This document shows, piece after piece, positions 1 through 7,370 of a stretch of 8,720 bases of DNA (the stretch's first letter is position 1; every line of letters starts with the position of its first letter). Made by a program: the position numbers and the translations under genes. The notes under the pieces are model-generated. The model saw only the letters and a list, made by a program, of their open reading frames with translations, had not been told where the DNA came from and searched no databases. Origin of the DNA: Rickettsia endosymbiont of Diachasma alloeum (GTDB taxonomy: Bacteria; Pseudomonadota; Alphaproteobacteria; Rickettsiales; Rickettsiaceae); contig DYDT01000183.1 of assembly GCA_020404485.1 (NCBI GenBank), positions 1 through 8,720 of the forward strand, read 5' to 3'.

Positions 1-164
1 AAGTATACCACTCTTCTTAAGCTCATTTGATACTCTTAGCTGACCATATGCTGGATATTCTATTGCCATATCCATTACTGCCTTCTCTATCGCTGGATCA
101 ACTCTATTCGCTATTATTTGTATTAGTTGACATTTGATCTTACATTTAATAAAAATAAAGTATT
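1..164 (-). pseudogene. IS481-like transposase, internal fragment
   Basis: The minus strand has an open frame with no start or stop of its own, running off the window at position 1. Its readable part, about positions 1-111, gives ANRVDPAIEKAVMDMAIEY followed by PAYGQLRVSNELKKSGIL. That resembles the N-terminal helix-turn-helix part of IS481-family DDE transposases, where a PA(Y/W)GQ(V/L)RV(S/A)NEL(R/K)K motif is typical; this is recalled family knowledge, not a search. The codons nearer the linker (about 112-159) read as a less convincing stretch, so the true frame may be disturbed there. The frame also runs open into the loxP linker as far as a TAA at 199-201, which is artificial. The family call is fairly good. 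The link to the DNA right of 206 is not supported. Confidence 0.65.
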
Positions 165-206
165 CGTAATAACTTCGTATAGCATACATTATACGAAGTT
201 ATACGA
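165..206. other. loxP-containing paired-end library linker (artefact)
   Basis: Positions 169-202 are a perfect phage P1 loxP site: arm ATAACTTCGTATA at 169-181, spacer GCATACAT at 182-189, and the inverted arm at 190-202. It is bracketed by CGTA on the left and ACGA on the right. From memory, the whole 42 bp equals the reverse form of the Roche/454 Titanium paired-end circularisation linker. No cre gene or vector backbone is visible, and a 34-bp perfect loxP is not expected in an intracellular alphaproteobacterium. The best explanation is linker sequence left in the assembly. DNA on the left and right then came from two ends of a circularised fragment and need not be adjacent. Confidence 0.95.
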
Positions 207-340
207 GGGAAGCATTTTTGGGGAAGAGGTTATTTTAGTACAACAAGTGGTCATATTACAGATGAAGTAATTAATGAGTATATAAATAATATACAGAAGC
301 TCATAAACCAATTGCTATTTCTAACATTAGATTGGAATAA
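207..340 (+). pseudogene. tnpA: IS200/IS605-type transposase (TnpA), C-terminal remnant with frameshift
   Basis: The plus-strand frame from 207 reads GKHFWGRGYFSTTSG, then HITDEVINEYINN. This is the conserved C-terminal part of the small Y1 (HUH) transposases of the IS200/IS605 family, which end shortly after an FW.RGYF..TSG motif. The 5' part, with the HUH motif and probably the catalytic tyrosine, is missing because the linker interrupts the sequence at 206. After codon AAT (288-290) one base appears lost. Adding a C there restores HTEAHKPIAISNIRLE and a stop at 338-340, whereas the sequence as given runs on to a TAA at 357-359. The scrap at 8673-8696 keeps that C, which supports the frameshift reading. 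The piece cannot encode a working transposase. Confidence 0.8.
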
Positions 341-358
341 GCTTGAGCTTAAATTCTA

Positions 359-375
359 AGGCACTGCCAGTGCCT
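359..375. repeat. Stem-loop of the IS200/IS605 right end (inner)
   Basis: A perfect 7-bp inverted repeat, AGGCACT / AGTGCCT, with a 3-nt GCC loop lies 18 nt after the frame-restored stop of the tnpA remnant. IS200/IS605 elements carry short subterminal hairpins that TnpA binds as single strands, and the position fits. Neither strand has a strong T tract after it, so a terminator role is less likely. Confidence 0.6.
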
Positions 376-380
376 ACCAT

Positions 381-411
381 CAACCTACCGGCTCTCAGCC
401 GGTAGTGGTTG
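381..411. repeat. Stem-loop of the IS200/IS605 right end (outer)
   Basis: CTACCGGCT (385-393), loop CTC, AGCCGGTAG (397-405) form a perfect 9-bp stem. CAAC (381-384) and GTTG (408-411) extend it across a 2-nt TG bulge. A GC-rich hairpin with a small bulge just downstream of a tnpA remnant is the expected shape of the right-end recognition hairpin in this family. It also contains the stop and last codons of the minus-strand ORF at 385-528, so it would form at the 3' end of that transcript and might help end or protect it. It lacks a U tract on the minus strand. Confidence 0.65.
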
Positions 412-528
412 AGTATTTTCATTTTGTAATCTATGGATCTCATATTGATTATTTGCAAGCACATTTAATAGATTATCAAGCCTATACTCTACTTGTTGCA
501 TTAAGCTCATTAATATTTCATTATTCAT
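385..528 (-). CDS. Small coiled-coil protein, probably truncated by IS end
   Basis: This 47-aa ORF starts at an ATG (528-526) only 3 nt after the stop of the RodZ-like gene, in the same direction, and ends at a TAG (387-385). It begins MNNEILMSLMQQVEYRLDNL and has leucines at heptad-like spacing up to LQNEN, so a short coiled coil is likely. It resembles in general style the small ZapB-like or SlyX-like proteins, but I cannot name a family. The last seven residues, PLPAESR, and the stop are encoded by the outer IS200/IS605 hairpin. This suggests that the element inserted into a longer gene and gave it a new end. No clear Shine-Dalgarno sequence is present, so translation may depend on coupling to the gene upstream. 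The ORF may be real but cut short, or a chance frame. Confidence 0.5.
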   Translation of the reverse strand: MNNEILMSLMQQVEYRLDNLLNVLANNQYEIHRLQNENTQPLPAESR

Positions 529-531
529 TTT

Positions 532-888
532 TTAAGCTAACTCTATCAATGGATAAATTATTATAATAATAGATAACATTACAACAGACATAAATATTAA
601 CTGTTTTTTGTGTCTATAATTTACTAAGGCTTTATTTTTATTTCTACTTAATAATTTTTCTTGTTCATTATTTTTTTTAGTTTCTAACTGCTCAGCATTA
701 CGATCTCTTATGTTAAGGTAATCTAAGTATAATTTTAGATAACCTTTTACATATACTTCACCTGGTAAAATATCTAATTTCCCTTCTTCTAAAGCTATTA
801 AATATTTTTTTCTAATTTTTAAATCTAGAGATACTTGGTTTAAGGTTTTACCCAGATCTAATCTGGTCTGCTTAAGCATTGATGACAT
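532..888 (-). CDS. Short RodZ-like protein: HTH domain plus one membrane segment
   Basis: The product is 118 aa. Residues 4-60 match the HTH_25 domain found at the N-terminus of RodZ: an LKQTRLDLGKTLNQVSLDLK helix pair, then IRKKYLIALEEGKLDILPG and a VYVKGYLKLYLDYL helix. Residues about 61-95 are a charged linker rich in K, N and E. Residues about 97-115 are a single hydrophobic segment (LIFMSVVMLSIIIIIYPLI). RodZ links the MreB cytoskeleton to the membrane and helps set rod shape; it normally also has a periplasmic C-terminal domain, which is absent here. The protein would therefore sit in the inner membrane with its HTH domain in the cytoplasm. The ATG lies 2 nt after the glutamate dehydrogenase stop, with no obvious Shine-Dalgarno sequence, so coupled translation is likely. 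Met4 is an alternative start. A plain DNA-binding role is possible but less likely. Confidence 0.8.
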   Translation of the reverse strand: MSSMLKQTRLDLGKTLNQVSLDLKIRKKYLIALEEGKLDILPGEVYVKGYLKLYLDYLNIRDRNAEQLETKKNNEQEKLLSRNKNKALVNYRHKKQLIFMSVVMLSIIIIIYPLIELA

Positions 889-890
889 AA

Positions 891-3800
891 TTATTCAAGT
901 TTTTGTAAAAATATTTCAAATTTTTTATTTACTAAAATTATTACATTTAAGTCTATAATTTCCTGAGATTTAATTTCTTTAATAAAATCAAGAAAATTCT
1001 TAACTAAACTGTTATTATTATCAATCCATAAATCTAAATCAATAGTTGTTTGAGATTTATTAATAATTTTTATTAATAATCTACGCTGTTTGTCATATAA
1101 GTCATCTTTTAAGGATTGCAGACCCAAACGACGCCAATATGAATCGTTTAATTGTCTATCACAAGTTTTACGTAACCAGTCTAAACTAAACATATTATCG
1201 ATAGTAAAATAGGCTTTTGCCATTTCTTCATCATTACCTGATATTTGTTTCGTTACGTGTATTATATCAAATACCGAGATCAAACTATCAAAGGTAAGAA
1301 TATCTTTAGCAAATGATTTGTCTATTCCATTACTTACATAATAATTTAACTTTTCTTCAAACTTTATTTTTGCTTCTCTGGCTAGTAAATTACTTACTAT
1401 TTCTCTTAAATTCTGTGCAGGTTTTTTAAACTCTTCTATGGTTTTACTGATATTAATTGGATGTTTTAAATTCTTGATAAACCAAGAAATACCCCGACGC
1501 ATTAATTTTGTTATCTCAGTAAACATATCAATCTTAATGTTATAATCGATATTAGCAGCTAAATTACTTACCTTTTCCCATATATTATCAAGTTCAAAAA
1601 TTTCACAAATGATAGTATATGACCTTATTATGTCGCAAAGAGGAGCACCAGTTTCACGTTTTGTTATGCTAATAAGTGGTCCACCAAGCTGATTAACTAT
1701 TTTATTTATTACAACAGTTTTAATAATTTCATGCTTAAGAGGATGAGATAAAATTTCTTCATAAAACTTCTCTTGCATTATTTTAGGAAAATAATTTACA
1801 AGATAAGAATCAAAATATTTATCATGAGAAAAGGTTGAATTACGTAATTCATGAGAAGCCGATCTTTTACTATATGAAAGTAATAAGCAAAGTTCAGGAC
1901 GGGTTAATACTTCTCCGTTTATGGCTCTTCTATTTAATTCTTCGGAAGTTGGTAAAAATTCATTTTCACGTACTAATATTTTCTCTTCTTCTAAAATATC
2001 AATAAACTGGCTGAATATACTGACTGTTAAAGTAGGCGATAACTGCATAATCGTTATTGCTTCGGTTTGCTTATAATTATCCTCTAAAACCAATTCTTCA
2101 ACTTGCTTTGTCATATCAATTAACAGCTTGTTACGCTGTTCTAAAGTCACCTTACCGGAAGCAACAGAATTACTAAAAGCAACTTTAATATTTACTTCAT
2201 GGTCAGAACAATCAACACCTGCTGAATTATCAATAAAATCGGTATTGATGCATCCACCTTTTTTGGCATACTCAACTCTGCCTCGTTGTGATACACCGAC
2301 ATTACCACCTTCTGCAACAACCTTTGCTCTAATTTCTGCACCATTACATCTTAAATTATCGTTCGCTTTATCGCCGATCTCTAGATGATTCTCTGTTTTT
2401 GCTTTAATGTAAGTGCCTATACCGCCATTCCATAGCAAATCAACTTCAGCTTTTAAAACAGCTTTAATTAGCTCTTCAGGTGATATTTCACTATCATTTA
2501 CATCAAGTAATTTTTTAATTTCCGGTGATAATTTTACCGACTTGCTACTACGCTCAAATATCCCACCGCCTTTGGAAATGAGTTTATTATCATAATCAGA
2601 CCAGTTAGAACCTTTTAAATTAAATAGACGTAAACGCTCATTAAAGCTTGTTAAAGGATCAGGGCTTGGGTCAATAAATATGTGCTTATGGTTAAAAGCA
2701 GCAACTAGCTTAATAGCTTTCGAGCGAAGCATTCCATTACCGAATACGTCACCCGACATATCGCCTATCCCTGTTACAGTAATAGGGTCTTTCTGTACGT
2801 CTATACCTAAAGTTTTGAAATGATTAGTTACAGAAATCCAAGCACCTTTAGAGGTAATAGCCATTTTCTTATGGTCATAACCAGCAGAACCACCTGAAGC
2901 AAAAGCATCATCAAGCCAATAATTATATTCTCTGGAAACACTATTAGCATGATCTGAAAATGAAGCTGTTCCTTTATCAGCAGCAACTACTAAATATGGA
3001 TCTTCCTTATCGTAAATAATAATATCTTGAGGGTGTACTACCTTACCATCAATTATATTATCGGTAATATCTAATAACCCTCTCAGGAAATTTTTATAAC
3101 ACTCAACGACCTTTTCCATATATTCATTACGACTCATTCCCTCATCAGTAAAATGAAGATAAAAGCCACCTTTAGAGCCGACAGGTACTATAACAGAATT
3201 TTTAGTCATTTGTGCTTTCATAAGCCCAAGCACTTCATATCTATAATCTTCTGCTCTATCTGACCATCTCAGTCCCCCACGTGACACAGGACCACCTCTT
3301 AAATGCACCCCTTCAAAACTTCTTGAATAAACAAATATTTCGGCAAATGGAATAGGCTGAGGTAAGTGCGGTACTTTTGAGGAGTCAAATTTAAATGAGA
3401 AATAATGTTTGTTAGGTTGATAGTAATTTGTTCTAGTAACAGCTTCAAAAATACCAAGCATACTACGAAGTACTTTATCCTCACTACTTACATCAACTTT
3501 TAATAAATAATCATTTAATTGTTTTTTGATATCTTTGAAGTCGTGATCAAGATGTTTAGGATTAAATTTTATATCAAATAGATTTACTAATTTTTTTGTA
3601 TATTCAGGATGTTTAAGAAGCGTTAATTGTACATAACCCTTACCATAGCTAAAGCCTGTTTGATGTAAATATCTTGTTAGAGCTTTGACTAGTTTAACTT
3701 GCTTCCAGTTAAAACCGGCAAGTACTATTAATTTACTTAAAGAGTCATTAGCAAGCATGCCAAGAACCATTTTGTCTAATGCTTCTTCAACATTTATTTT

Positions 3801-5642
3801 TAGCTTTTGAATGTTATCTTTTACTGGCACTACGGAAGTTAAAATAAAATTATATATCCAGCTTTCTTTAATCTCACCGACTTCTTTAATTACAAAGCTC
3901 TGTTCATCGATTGCACTAAATCCTAAATTTTCTATTGGTGGTAATATATTAGTTAGAGCAAGACTAACTTCCGGACTATATATTTTTAGATAAAATTCTG
4001 ATTCACCTGTAGCAATCAAATTAAATATGCGTCTTTGATTCCTGCTTGCTTCAGTTAAATATTCAATATCTGTTAAAGCTATTTCAGGAGAGAATTTTTG
4101 CCTATAATCAGTAGGAAAAATATTATCAAATAGTTTAAAATTAATCCCTGCTTGATATTCACCGAATTTTTTAGAAAGCTTCAAGTAAAAATCTTCACTC
4201 CAACATCTAGAAATACGATCTAAATCTTGTTGGATTTTTTCTGCTTCAAAATTTATTTTATGTTTATCTTGTGCTTCAAGGGTAACAAAAAGATAAGAAA
4301 AACTACCTGCTACCTCGGTAATATAGTTAGATAGAATTTTACTGCCGAATTTCTCCGCTAAATAACAATCTATCAGGTTATGTATCTCAGAAGTTAGACG
4401 CTCTCTAGGTAAGAAAATTATAATGTTTAAGAAAGAACTCGACCAATCATATTGAATGAATAATTTAAGCTTCTTACTCATCATACTAGAAAGCATATGC
4501 AAACACATGCAATATAAATCACCTTGATCAATTTGAATTAAAGCCTCACGAGGTAAGGACTCCATCAAAATTTTTAACTTATCAGCATTATAACCAGATA
4601 ATGCAAAACCAGCTTTCCCTATCACAAAGTTAAATTTCTGTCTAAGAATCGGGATATTACTTATTGAATGGTAATACATACTTGAGTTATATATACCAAA
4701 AATTATACTTCCTGAAATATACTCACCAGAAGAGTTAAATTTCTTTACTAAAATATAATCAATTAAATTATCTGTATGAATAAGCGAGGCACTATTTATC
4801 TTACCAAGTATTATTAGCTGGTTTTGATATAATGGGCTAGCTGAACATTTTACAATATCTTCAATCTCATCTTTTAATTCTTGCCATATTTTTGTTGTCC
4901 CAATCTTGTTACTTAATTTTGTAGAATTTACTTCAAAATCAATAGTACCTAATAAAATTAAATTATCATTTTGTAACCAATTTAAAAATTCTTTAGCCTC
5001 TATAGAATTCAGTTTCTCATTATCGATTATATTTTTAGATAAATCTTGGAGCTTTGCCTGCATATTTGGTAAGGCATTATGGCTTTCCTCAAGCTCATCT
5101 AGCCTATCATTTATAGCTTTTGTTAGTAAATTAGCTGCACTATCATCAAAATTTCCGAGGATTGTTAAATGTAATATAGATTCTGATTTTTCTTCTGCTG
5201 CTGAATTTTCTAGTATTTTTTCTAGGTTGCCTTTACTATCACGAGTACATTTTATTACCGGATGCAGTAAAAATTTAGTTTGCAGTGCCTTATTCTTAAG
5301 AAGACATACGATAAAATCAACAATATGTGCTTTATTATCAAGCAATATTAGCACATTTATTGCTGGATCGTTTTCAATAACAGTATTTGTTATTGATATT
5401 TTTCTTTCGCCTTTTTCTCGATACTTAAAAAAGTTAAAAGCTTCATTGGCAAAATCAAAAAATAATTTTTGCTTATTCTCAAAATCATAATCAATAGGAA
5501 TATAACTTAGAAATTTTTCAATAAATTCCACATATAAAGAATTTGGCTCATGTTTTTTGCTAAGCTCTAAAATTTTAGTTTTATAATTTGGTATTTGACA
5601 GTTTAACCGACCGGAATCTAAAAGAGGTGTTTTTGGTGTCAT
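891..5642 (-). CDS. gdhB: NAD-specific glutamate dehydrogenase, large GDH2 type
   Basis: This 1583-aa cytoplasmic enzyme converts glutamate plus NAD+ to 2-oxoglutarate, ammonia and NADH, feeding carbon from glutamate into the TCA cycle. In rickettsiae, host glutamate is a main energy source (established knowledge). The length fits the roughly 180-kDa GDH family (Bac_GDH). About the first 700 residues are the poorly conserved regulatory region. The catalytic core is clear: GGLRWSDR at 789-796, GLMKAQ at 806-811, PVGSKGG at 820-826 with the likely catalytic Lys824, the dinucleotide-binding GIGDMSG at 958-964 followed by DVFGNGM, NGGIGTY at 1072-1078, and INTDFIDNSAGVDCSDHE around 1132-1149. The start is well supported by GAGGAG six nt upstream. 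The frame is intact from end to end with no inserted element. It leads a leftward cluster with the RodZ-like gene. Confidence 0.97.
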   Translation of the reverse strand: MTPKTPLLDSGRLNCQIPNYKTKILELSKKHEPNSLYVEFIEKFLSYIPIDYDFENKQKLFFDFANEAFNFFKYREKGERKISITNTVIENDPAINVLILLDNKAHIVDFIVCLLKNKALQTKFLLHPVIKCTRDSKGNLEKILENSAAEEKSESILHLTILGNFDDSAANLLTKAINDRLDELEESHNALPNMQAKLQDLSKNIIDNEKLNSIEAKEFLNWLQNDNLILLGTIDFEVNSTKLSNKIGTTKIWQELKDEIEDIVKCSASPLYQNQLIILGKINSASLIHTDNLIDYILVKKFNSSGEYISGSIIFGIYNSSMYYHSISNIPILRQKFNFVIGKAGFALSGYNADKLKILMESLPREALIQIDQGDLYCMCLHMLSSMMSKKLKLFIQYDWSSSFLNIIIFLPRERLTSEIHNLIDCYLAEKFGSKILSNYITEVAGSFSYLFVTLEAQDKHKINFEAEKIQQDLDRISRCWSEDFYLKLSKKFGEYQAGINFKLFDNIFPTDYRQKFSPEIALTDIEYLTEASRNQRRIFNLIATGESEFYLKIYSPEVSLALTNILPPIENLGFSAIDEQSFVIKEVGEIKESWIYNFILTSVVPVKDNIQKLKINVEEALDKMVLGMLANDSLSKLIVLAGFNWKQVKLVKALTRYLHQTGFSYGKGYVQLTLLKHPEYTKKLVNLFDIKFNPKHLDHDFKDIKKQLNDYLLKVDVSSEDKVLRSMLGIFEAVTRTNYYQPNKHYFSFKFDSSKVPHLPQPIPFAEIFVYSRSFEGVHLRGGPVSRGGLRWSDRAEDYRYEVLGLMKAQMTKNSVIVPVGSKGGFYLHFTDEGMSRNEYMEKVVECYKNFLRGLLDITDNIIDGKVVHPQDIIIYDKEDPYLVVAADKGTASFSDHANSVSREYNYWLDDAFASGGSAGYDHKKMAITSKGAWISVTNHFKTLGIDVQKDPITVTGIGDMSGDVFGNGMLRSKAIKLVAAFNHKHIFIDPSPDPLTSFNERLRLFNLKGSNWSDYDNKLISKGGGIFERSSKSVKLSPEIKKLLDVNDSEISPEELIKAVLKAEVDLLWNGGIGTYIKAKTENHLEIGDKANDNLRCNGAEIRAKVVAEGGNVGVSQRGRVEYAKKGGCINTDFIDNSAGVDCSDHEVNIKVAFSNSVASGKVTLEQRNKLLIDMTKQVEELVLEDNYKQTEAITIMQLSPTLTVSIFSQFIDILEEEKILVRENEFLPTSEELNRRAINGEVLTRPELCLLLSYSKRSASHELRNSTFSHDKYFDSYLVNYFPKIMQEKFYEEILSHPLKHEIIKTVVINKIVNQLGGPLISITKRETGAPLCDIIRSYTIICEIFELDNIWEKVSNLAANIDYNIKIDMFTEITKLMRRGISWFIKNLKHPINISKTIEEFKKPAQNLREIVSNLLAREAKIKFEEKLNYYVSNGIDKSFAKDILTFDSLISVFDIIHVTKQISGNDEEMAKAYFTIDNMFSLDWLRKTCDRQLNDSYWRRLGLQSLKDDLYDKQRRLLIKIINKSQTTIDLDLWIDNNNSLVKNFLDFIKEIKSQEIIDLNVIILVNKKFEIFLQKLE

Positions 5643-5648
5643 GATTTT

Positions 5649-5654
5649 CTCCTC
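5649..5654 (-). promoter_or_regulatory. Shine-Dalgarno site of glutamate dehydrogenase
   Basis: Read on the minus strand this is GAGGAG, six nt before the ATG at 5642-5640. It is the strongest ribosome binding site in the window and fixes the start of the long ORF. The other genes here have weak or no such site. Confidence 0.8.
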
Positions 5655-5681
5655 AAGTAAATATAGCTTATTTAATTTGTT

Positions 5682-5709
5682 ATTATATTATATATTATTT
5701 AATAAACAA
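5682..5709 (-). promoter_or_regulatory. Candidate sigma-70 promoter of the glutamate dehydrogenase cluster
   Basis: On the minus strand TTGTTT (5709-5704) and a perfect TATAAT (5687-5682) are 16 nt apart, and the -10 box ends about 40 nt before the start codon. The surrounding DNA is almost all A and T, so matches to TATAAT are common by chance; a second TATAAT lies 5 nt nearer the -35 box. The call is plausible but unproven. Confidence 0.4.
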
Positions 5710-5710
5710 T

Positions 5711-5741
5711 ACTCTTCTGCTTTAAAGCTTTATAGAAGAGT
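5711..5741. repeat. Inverted repeat in the divergent gdh-mnmE spacer
   Basis: ACTCTTCT (5711-5718) and AGAAGAGT (5734-5741) form a perfect 8-bp inverted repeat around a 15-nt centre that holds a second self-complementary piece, GCTTTAAAGC (5719-5728). It lies just upstream of the candidate gdh -35 box. It could be an operator for the divergent genes or an RNA hairpin. No U tract follows either arm in a way that suggests a terminator. Confidence 0.45.
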
Positions 5742-5756
5742 TATTAGGGTACTCAG

Positions 5757-5787
5757 TGTCACCCCATAGACAAGTCACGGGGTGACA
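5757..5787. repeat. Dispersed GTCACCCC-type palindrome upstream of mnmE
   Basis: TGTCACCCC (5757-5765) and GGGGTGACA (5779-5787) form a perfect 9-bp stem around a 13-nt centre. Its reverse complement aligns without gaps to the palindrome at 7204-7234, with 23 of 31 positions equal by my count. The two copies therefore belong to one family, placed in opposite orientation on either side of mnmE. Similar GTCACCCCGTG-type palindromes are, as I recall, scattered through spacers of Rickettsia genomes. It lies 26 nt before mnmE and is probably part of its 5' leader. Confidence 0.6.
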
Positions 5788-5813
5788 TTGTTTTATATTA
5801 GGATTATAAAAAA

Positions 5814-7151
5814 ATGGAAACGATATTTGCACAAAGCTCTAGCTTTGGTAAAGCAGGAGTAGCAGTTTTTAGGGTTTCTGGGGCTAAAAGTTTAGAGATT
5901 TTAAAGGTACTAACTGGTAAATCTAATTTTAAACCACGCTTTATGTATTACCAAAAACTTGCTTCTCCAGAAAGCAATGAATTAATTGATAATGCTATGG
6001 TTGTTTATTTCAAAGCACCTAATAGCTTTACCGGTGAAGATGTGGTAGAAATTCATACTCACGGTAGTAAAGCAATCTCTATAATGCTGATGAATGCTTT
6101 ACTAAATATACCAGGCGTTCGTTTAGCAGAAGCAGGGGAATTTACCACAAGAGCTTTTCTAAATAATAAATTTGATTTAACTGCAGCAGAGGGTATTGCC
6201 GATTTAATTAATGCTGAAACAATTATGCAACATAAACAGGCAATTAGGCAAGCAGGGGGAGCACTTGAAGAGCTATATAACAGCTGGCGAAGTCAGTTGC
6301 TGCGGATTATATCTTTACTCGAGGCATATATAGATTTTCCTGACGAAGATATACCGGAAAGCGTATTAAAAGATGTTACAAATACTCATAAAACACTTAT
6401 AAACACAATATCCGAATATCTTAATGATAAGAGAAAAGGGGAGTTGCTCCGAAGTGGGTTAAAGCTTGCAATTATAGGACCACCGAATGCTGGCAAGTCT
6501 AGCCTGCTTAACTTTCTGATGCGAAGAAATGTTGCAATTGTCTCAAATATAGCAGGTACTACTAGAGATATAATAGAAGGGCATTTAGATATAGGCGGCT
6601 ACCCTATTATCTTACAAGATACAGCAGGTATAAGAGGCGAAAGCAATGATGTTATAGAACAAGAGGGAATTAAACGAGCAATAGATTCAGCAAAAAAAGC
6701 TGATATTAAAATTGTGATGTTTGATGCTGAGACTTTAGACTCTACAGCTAATAAAGATATAACAGGTTTGATTGATGAGAATACTATTGTAGTAATAAAC
6801 AAAATTGATCTTATAGAAGAGAATAAAATATTTTCACTGGAAGAAAAATATAAAATACTAAAAGTTTCAATTAAAAATAATATAGCTTTATCGAGTATAT
6901 TAAAAAACATTGAAGAAATTGCTGAAAATATAGCAGGCTTTACTGAAACGCCTTATATAACAAATGAACGCCACCGCCATTATCTCAAACAAGCCCTCAC
7001 TTATCTAAAAGATTTTAACCTCGATAATGATTTAGTCCTAGCAACAGAAGACATCAGAATGGCAATGCGTAGTATTGGAGCTATAACCGGTGTGATTGGC
7101 GTTGAAGAAATACTCGGTGAGATATTTAGGAATTTCTGCATAGGGAAGTGA
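5814..7151 (+). CDS. mnmE: tRNA uridine-5-carboxymethylaminomethyl(34) synthesis GTPase MnmE
   Basis: With MnmG, MnmE modifies U34 in the wobble position of several tRNAs, using a methylene-tetrahydrofolate-derived carbon, GTP hydrolysis and potassium. The 445-aa length is normal. Residues 1-120 form the folate-binding N-terminal domain, starting [20 protein letters not shown] and with [10 protein letters not shown] at 106-115. The embedded G domain shows the P-loop GPPNAGKS at 222-229, GTTRD at 248-252, DTAG at 269-272 and NKID at 329-332. The helical domain ends with FCIGK, carrying the family's conserved cysteine (Cys442). A weak AGGA lies at 5800-5803, ten nt before the ATG. The gene is transcribed away from glutamate dehydrogenase and has no close downstream partner. 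All expected motifs are intact. Confidence 0.97.
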   Translation: METIFAQSSSFGKAGVAVFRVSGAKSLEILKVLTGKSNFKPRFMYYQKLASPESNELIDNAMVVYFKAPNSFTGEDVVEIHTHGSKAISIMLMNALLNIPGVRLAEAGEFTTRAFLNNKFDLTAAEGIADLINAETIMQHKQAIRQAGGALEELYNSWRSQLLRIISLLEAYIDFPDEDIPESVLKDVTNTHKTLINTISEYLNDKRKGELLRSGLKLAIIGPPNAGKSSLLNFLMRRNVAIVSNIAGTTRDIIEGHLDIGGYPIILQDTAGIRGESNDVIEQEGIKRAIDSAKKADIKIVMFDAETLDSTANKDITGLIDENTIVVINKIDLIEENKIFSLEEKYKILKVSIKNNIALSSILKNIEEIAENIAGFTETPYITNERHRHYLKQALTYLKDFNLDNDLVLATEDIRMAMRSIGAITGVIGVEEILGEIFRNFCIGK

Positions 7152-7202
7152 GAAATCCGCATCATTGCAAGAAAGCATTGCCTGCGTAGACCAGTTCTAT
7201 TT

Positions 7203-7235
7203 TTGTCACCTCGTGATTTATTCACAGAGTGACAA
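7203..7235. repeat. Dispersed palindrome downstream of mnmE
   Basis: TTGTCAC (7203-7209) pairs with GTGACAA (7229-7235). After a 3-by-3 mismatch (CTC / AGA), GTGA (7213-7216) pairs with TCAC (7222-7225) around a TTTAT loop. It is the same family as the palindrome at 5757-5787, in inverted orientation. It begins 52 nt after the mnmE stop and could end or stabilise the mnmE transcript, but no T run follows it on the plus strand. The rest of the 219-bp spacer (7152-7370) shows no gene. Positions 7158-7194 have a slightly GC-richer stretch with two CATTGC copies, perhaps a worn dispersed repeat. Confidence 0.6.
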
Positions 7236-7370
7236 GAGTAAAACTAACTCTCACAAGCAACAACACCATAAAATGACAATTTGGCTATATTAAAAAAACT
7301 ACTTGCTTTTCCTCTCAATAGTTAGTAATAGATTTTTACCACTCACAATATATTAAAATTAGATAAAATT

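Noticed and set aside
165..206. A natural Cre-like or Xer-like recombination site, or a phage P1-type element
   Set aside because: The match to loxP is perfect, it has the flanks of a commercial linker, it occurs again at the window end, and no recombinase or phage gene is present.
385..405. A CRISPR or tandem-repeat unit from the GC-rich hairpins at 359-411
   Set aside because: There are only two different stem-loops and no repeated spacer pattern. They fit the end structure of an IS200/IS605 element.
1..411. A composite mobile island made of IS481 and IS200/IS605 elements nested together
   Set aside because: The two elements are separated only by the library linker, so their adjacency is not evidence of nesting.
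4906..5490. A 194-aa plus-strand open frame opposite glutamate dehydrogenase
   Set aside because: It lies wholly inside a well-supported GDH coding region on the other strand, and its serine/phenylalanine-rich product is typical of antisense of AT-rich coding DNA. The other plus-strand frames inside gdh (2128-2388, 2413-2595, 3811-3993) were rejected for the same reason.
6599..7225. Minus-strand open frames within and past mnmE
   Set aside because: They are antisense shadows of mnmE, with no start signal and no recognisable domain.
7203..7235. A rho-independent terminator for mnmE
   Set aside because: The stem is interrupted and no T run follows on the plus strand (GACAAGAGTAAAAC comes next). 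It is better described as a dispersed palindrome, though it might still affect RNA ends.
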